Below, in pieces: positions 60,541-64,000 of a stretch of 64,000 nucleotides of DNA. Position 1 is the first letter of the stretch, and each line of letters begins with the position of its first letter. The notes under the pieces were generated by a model. That model had not been told where the DNA came from and ran no database searches. It saw only the letters and a list, made by a program, of their open reading frames with translations. Both the position numbers and the translations under genes were made by a program. Source of the DNA: Lichenostomus cassidix (Eukaryota > Chordata > Aves > Passeriformes > Meliphagidae); NCBI GenBank assembly GCA_008360975.2, contig CM039182.1, positions 147,316,656 through 147,380,655 on the forward strand. The letters are read 5' to 3'.

Positions 60541-63500
60541 TGACTAAAGATTTTGCACTACTTACAGCTTTGGTTTACGTTTGGTGTTAAAATCAGAGAG
60601 TGATAAAGTGCTCTGGTTTATCTTACCTATTATTGACACTCTGCTGCTTCCTAACCACATCAGCTTCACAGGGAAAATAAAACTAGAAAAGGCTGCATTA
60701 AGAAAGTATTTTAAAAATACCCAGCAAGGAATCACAGCTGGAAGTGTTTGGTTTTGTTAACCATTGGTATTTTGGAGTGTCCTTGACCACACTGAAGTTG
60801 CTTGCTTTCTTCCAGGACCATCCACTGTGAAATCAGCACATTTTAGATTTGCATCACTGTAGCCAAAAGCATGCTCTTGAATGTCTTTATTTTCCATTGC
60901 TCTGAGAAATTCTGCAAATAAAGTGTTGTTTTAACAGTTTGCATGAAAACAGAGCAGTGACTAAGATCCATTACACTACATTTTGAGCCCAGACACCTAG
61001 AGAATTAGCTAAATGTGAACAATCTACCTCCTACATAAATGGAGATTATAGTTAACTCTCTTGAAGTCAATGCAGTTAAGTCAGTGTAAGGTAAGATAAA
61101 CAGAAGTAAAGTCTACAGAATTATTTTTAAAAGGAGGAAATACAAAAAATAGATGTAAACAGACCACAGTCTTTCTGCTAGAAAGCACAAACAACCACCT
61201 ACATGAGGAAAAGTAAAGTAGGTGTGTGTTGGCCATTATTGATATAATTAGGATCTGGTTTTAAAAAATATGTTTTTACATATGAAAAGTTACATAGTAA
61301 AAATGTGTGTCAGCAAGTTATGTCCTTTTAATTATACAACTGAAAATTAAGCTTACATACATGACATTTTTCCTGCAGATAAATCTCACGGAACAGAGAA
61401 CATGAATATTACAGAATTTAATGCTGCTCTTAAAGCTACAATTTCAACATCTGACATCCTAAAAGTTGCGAAAAGATCAGAGCTTTATTTGAAAGAAGAC
61501 ACTGCTGGACCTTGCTCACTTTTTTTAAGGTGTTTTCACCTAAATAAGGCAAACTGAATGAAATAAGCCATTTCTTTCTCAGGTATCTGTGCACATAAAG
61601 AAGAGTAGGATGAGCCCTGTGAGTTTTGTGCTGCCAGCAGAGAGCAGAGCTGCAGGATGGAATGGGAAGGGTGAAGGAGACAAAGGTGGGGATCAATGGA
61701 GGTTAACAGATGAGCTCTGGCAGCAGCAGCTGGTGCTGAAGTGGAGGAGCAAAATGTGACAAGAGTGGCCAATTAAAAGAGATGAAAAATTGCTGGAAAA
61801 AAGAACCAGGCATCAATTTAAGAAGCCAAACTGTGAAGTGAACATACTCCAAGCTGAATGAAGGAATGAAACTAAGTTTGTGGATAATAAAAAACACTGT
61901 AAATCTTATTAAGCAGGAAGTCTAAAGAGGCTTTTCTCTCATTTTGTACCTAAGAGTCTGAAAATCATTGCATTATTAGATTAGCTTACAGAAAGGTAGT
62001 CATTCAATATCCCAATCTTATCCATGGGGAAAAAAAATTTTGAAGAAGAAGATTTATAAAAACCACTGTGCCAAGGCCTATAATTGGAGAAGAAGGATGG
62101 TTTAGCCCAGAGTTGGGATAACAAATGCTAGCCCAGGGAACTCAGACATTGAGTTCAATGGGGATTATAAAGCTTAATAAAAGGCAATACTAGTCAGCCC
62201 TGGCTCATTTTTTTCCCAGCATTGAGACAAGAGGTAGTTGCAAGTGCTGGCTGCAATTGTTCATACTCACTGAACACTTTCTCTCTGGTCCTAATCAGAG
62301 TCAGAGGAAATGTTCATACCTCAAATGAGTTCTCACTCCTCGGTCCAAGGGGGAGTGAAAGGCTGCATGAAAAGAAACAAATCAAGGAGACAGTTCACAA
62401 CTGCAAGATTTAGTCATATTGCTGTAGTCAAGGACTTGGGAGAGCCAGCCTTCTTTCCCTGCTCTGCCACAGTGCTCCCGCACACCTTGAGGCATGCCAT
62501 GAATTCTCTCTTCTTGTTTCTCAGCTGCACAGCAGAGATAAAAGCTCCTCCCTAATTTAGGAGAGTGCTGTCAGCCAAAAAAAAAACCAAACAGGGGGTG
62601 CTCAGATAGAACCACACTCTAAAAAGTCAAATCTAAAAATTAAAAATTCAGGAAAGGACTTGTATTCAAAACAATGTTAAAGTACAAGCTAAATATACAG
62701 GTTTATTTAAACCACTATGGAATAATAAAAAATTTAAGGGCACTTCAGTTGCAGCACATTTTAATTCACTGTCCTAAACAACATCTCAAATACAGCCAAA
62801 GCATGTTCATTAATTCCTAAAGATGCACATAAAATCCTGAAACTGTCAAAAGAAAAATGAGCTGAAAAGAGTCCAGGAATTGAACTTCCAAACTAGTCTA
62901 GCATAGCTAGCACAGCAGAAACAAGACTCTACCAGGGGGTAGAAAGAACTTTTGATTTCATACTATTTTGTACCAAAATTCTCAAAACTATAAATCAATT
63001 TACCAGCTCAGTGTAATGCAAGCTACAAGCATTGCCAAGTATTAATTATTTCTAAGTATTTAATACTTAAAGCAAACCAAGCGTAGTCTCAACTACTGTG
63101 ACTCACTCTGACAAAACAGAGAAAAATTCAGTTTTCCAAACCATCATCATATTTTAACCAACCTGCTTTTTTTCAGGTGTTGAAGGATAGACTCTGCATC
63201 CTGGTATCAACACGGAAAGACAGTTAAATATTTTTCTATCTGCTCTTTACTGTTGAAATTTAATCTCATATGGTACATGCCAGCCGTGAAGGTATTAGAG
63301 AGTTTCATGTCCATCACTTTCTAATCATCTGCCTCTTGGACTTTCATCCTCTTCTAGTAAAAAAAACCCACAAATATTGGATTTATCTCAGCAGTATTTT
63401 GGAGGTCTTTTTGGCTGTTTCCTAGATATCAGCAAACATTCCCTGCCAGGTTGTTTGTCTGGTAGCCTCAATAATCTCAACAGTTGTTTTATTCTTTTTA

Positions 63501-64000
63501 ATGTTACACTTTGGTTTTGGTTAGCAGAGCTGTTTCCTAGAGCTCTATGTAGCATCAAACATGAACAAAACAGGGAAAAACACATGGACTTTAAGCTAGT
63601 AAAGAAGCCTTAACCAAATGGAAGGCTGGCTTCAATCTGAAGGATTTTTAACTGATTATCACAGCATAAGCTCTGCCTAACATCCCACAAGCACACAGCA
63701 CTACTACCAGAGACATATAACATTTTACACTGCATTTACAGTACAGTATTTTTAATTGATCAGAAAAGATGCTGATTCAAACACAGGAGGTCTGCACCAG
63801 TCTCAGCGGGGTGTTCCCTTGAAAACATTGGTACCAAACACTGCTAAAGTCAGAGGGCACCTCTGTGTCCCCATTTATGATGCTGCACCTTTGGCACTGG
63901 CTGAACAAGCTCCTGTAGTGTCAGGACATGGAACAATTCTCTATTTCTAGTATTTAAATGGAAAACATATTTTTACCTACATAAAAAATAGGGGAAAAGA
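60541..64000. other. unique non-coding sequence
   Basis: No gene. Frames are under 90 codons, often overlapping on both strands (61.4-61.9 kb). A TACCAGGGGGTA motif at 62930-62941 partly resembles CTCF but is weaker than the other two candidates. AT-rich throughout, and no dispersed repeat was recognised. Confidence 0.55.

Noticed and set aside
62930..62941. TACCAGGGGGTA as a CTCF site
   Set aside because: Matches only the central AGGGGG portion; weaker than the other two candidates.

Overview
The window is 64 kb of vertebrate nuclear DNA from a bird, most probably a songbird (Passeriformes). Three things point there. Eleven CR1-type LINE fragments are present, several with the avian 3' end (CCAACCC...ATTCTGTGATT on one strand, AATCATAGAATATCCTGAGTTGG on the other). 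CpG is scarce and base composition is AT-leaning, as in methylated amniote DNA. No bacterial-style coding density exists on either strand. The species cannot be fixed from the sequence alone.

I find no protein-coding gene, no exon I can defend, no RNA gene, no CpG-island promoter and no CRISPR or prokaryotic feature. Most open frames are 60-160 codons, overlap open frames on the other strand, match no family I recognise, or are translations of microsatellites. The longest (325 codons, 24238-25215 +) starts inside an antisense CR1 copy and runs into a GC-richer block; I treat it as non-coding but flag it. The window is best read as intergenic or deep intronic sequence.

Layout. 1-5.2 kb: unique sequence with one CR1 tail (2.7 kb). 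5.24-5.57 kb: compound TTATAT/GATATA hexanucleotide repeat. 7.26-7.52 kb: 265-nt GAA/GGA purine tract. 13-17.2 kb: three CR1 copies, one about 0.5 kb with an intact 3' end. 21.9-22.1 kb: an ancient MIR-type SINE. 24.1-25.7 kb: antisense CR1 followed by a GC-rich block of unknown origin. 26.6 kb: an old CR1 tail. 33.4 kb: GAAA microsatellite. 36.4 kb: 31-bp perfect tandem duplication carrying two octamer (POU) motifs. 40.2 and 48.6 kb: antisense CR1 tails. 52.6 and 57.7 kb: sense CR1 tails. 56.2 kb: perfect 53-bp tandem duplication. 60.1-60.5 kb: an internal piece of CR1 ORF2 (endonuclease domain) with frameshifts and stops.

No genes work together here. What is worth a second look is regulatory-looking sequence (CTCF-like, AP-1/NF-E2-like, octamer and TAAT-rich clusters, possible conserved non-coding blocks), unstable repeats, and the origin of the GC-rich block. 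I did not find a new biological system in this window.
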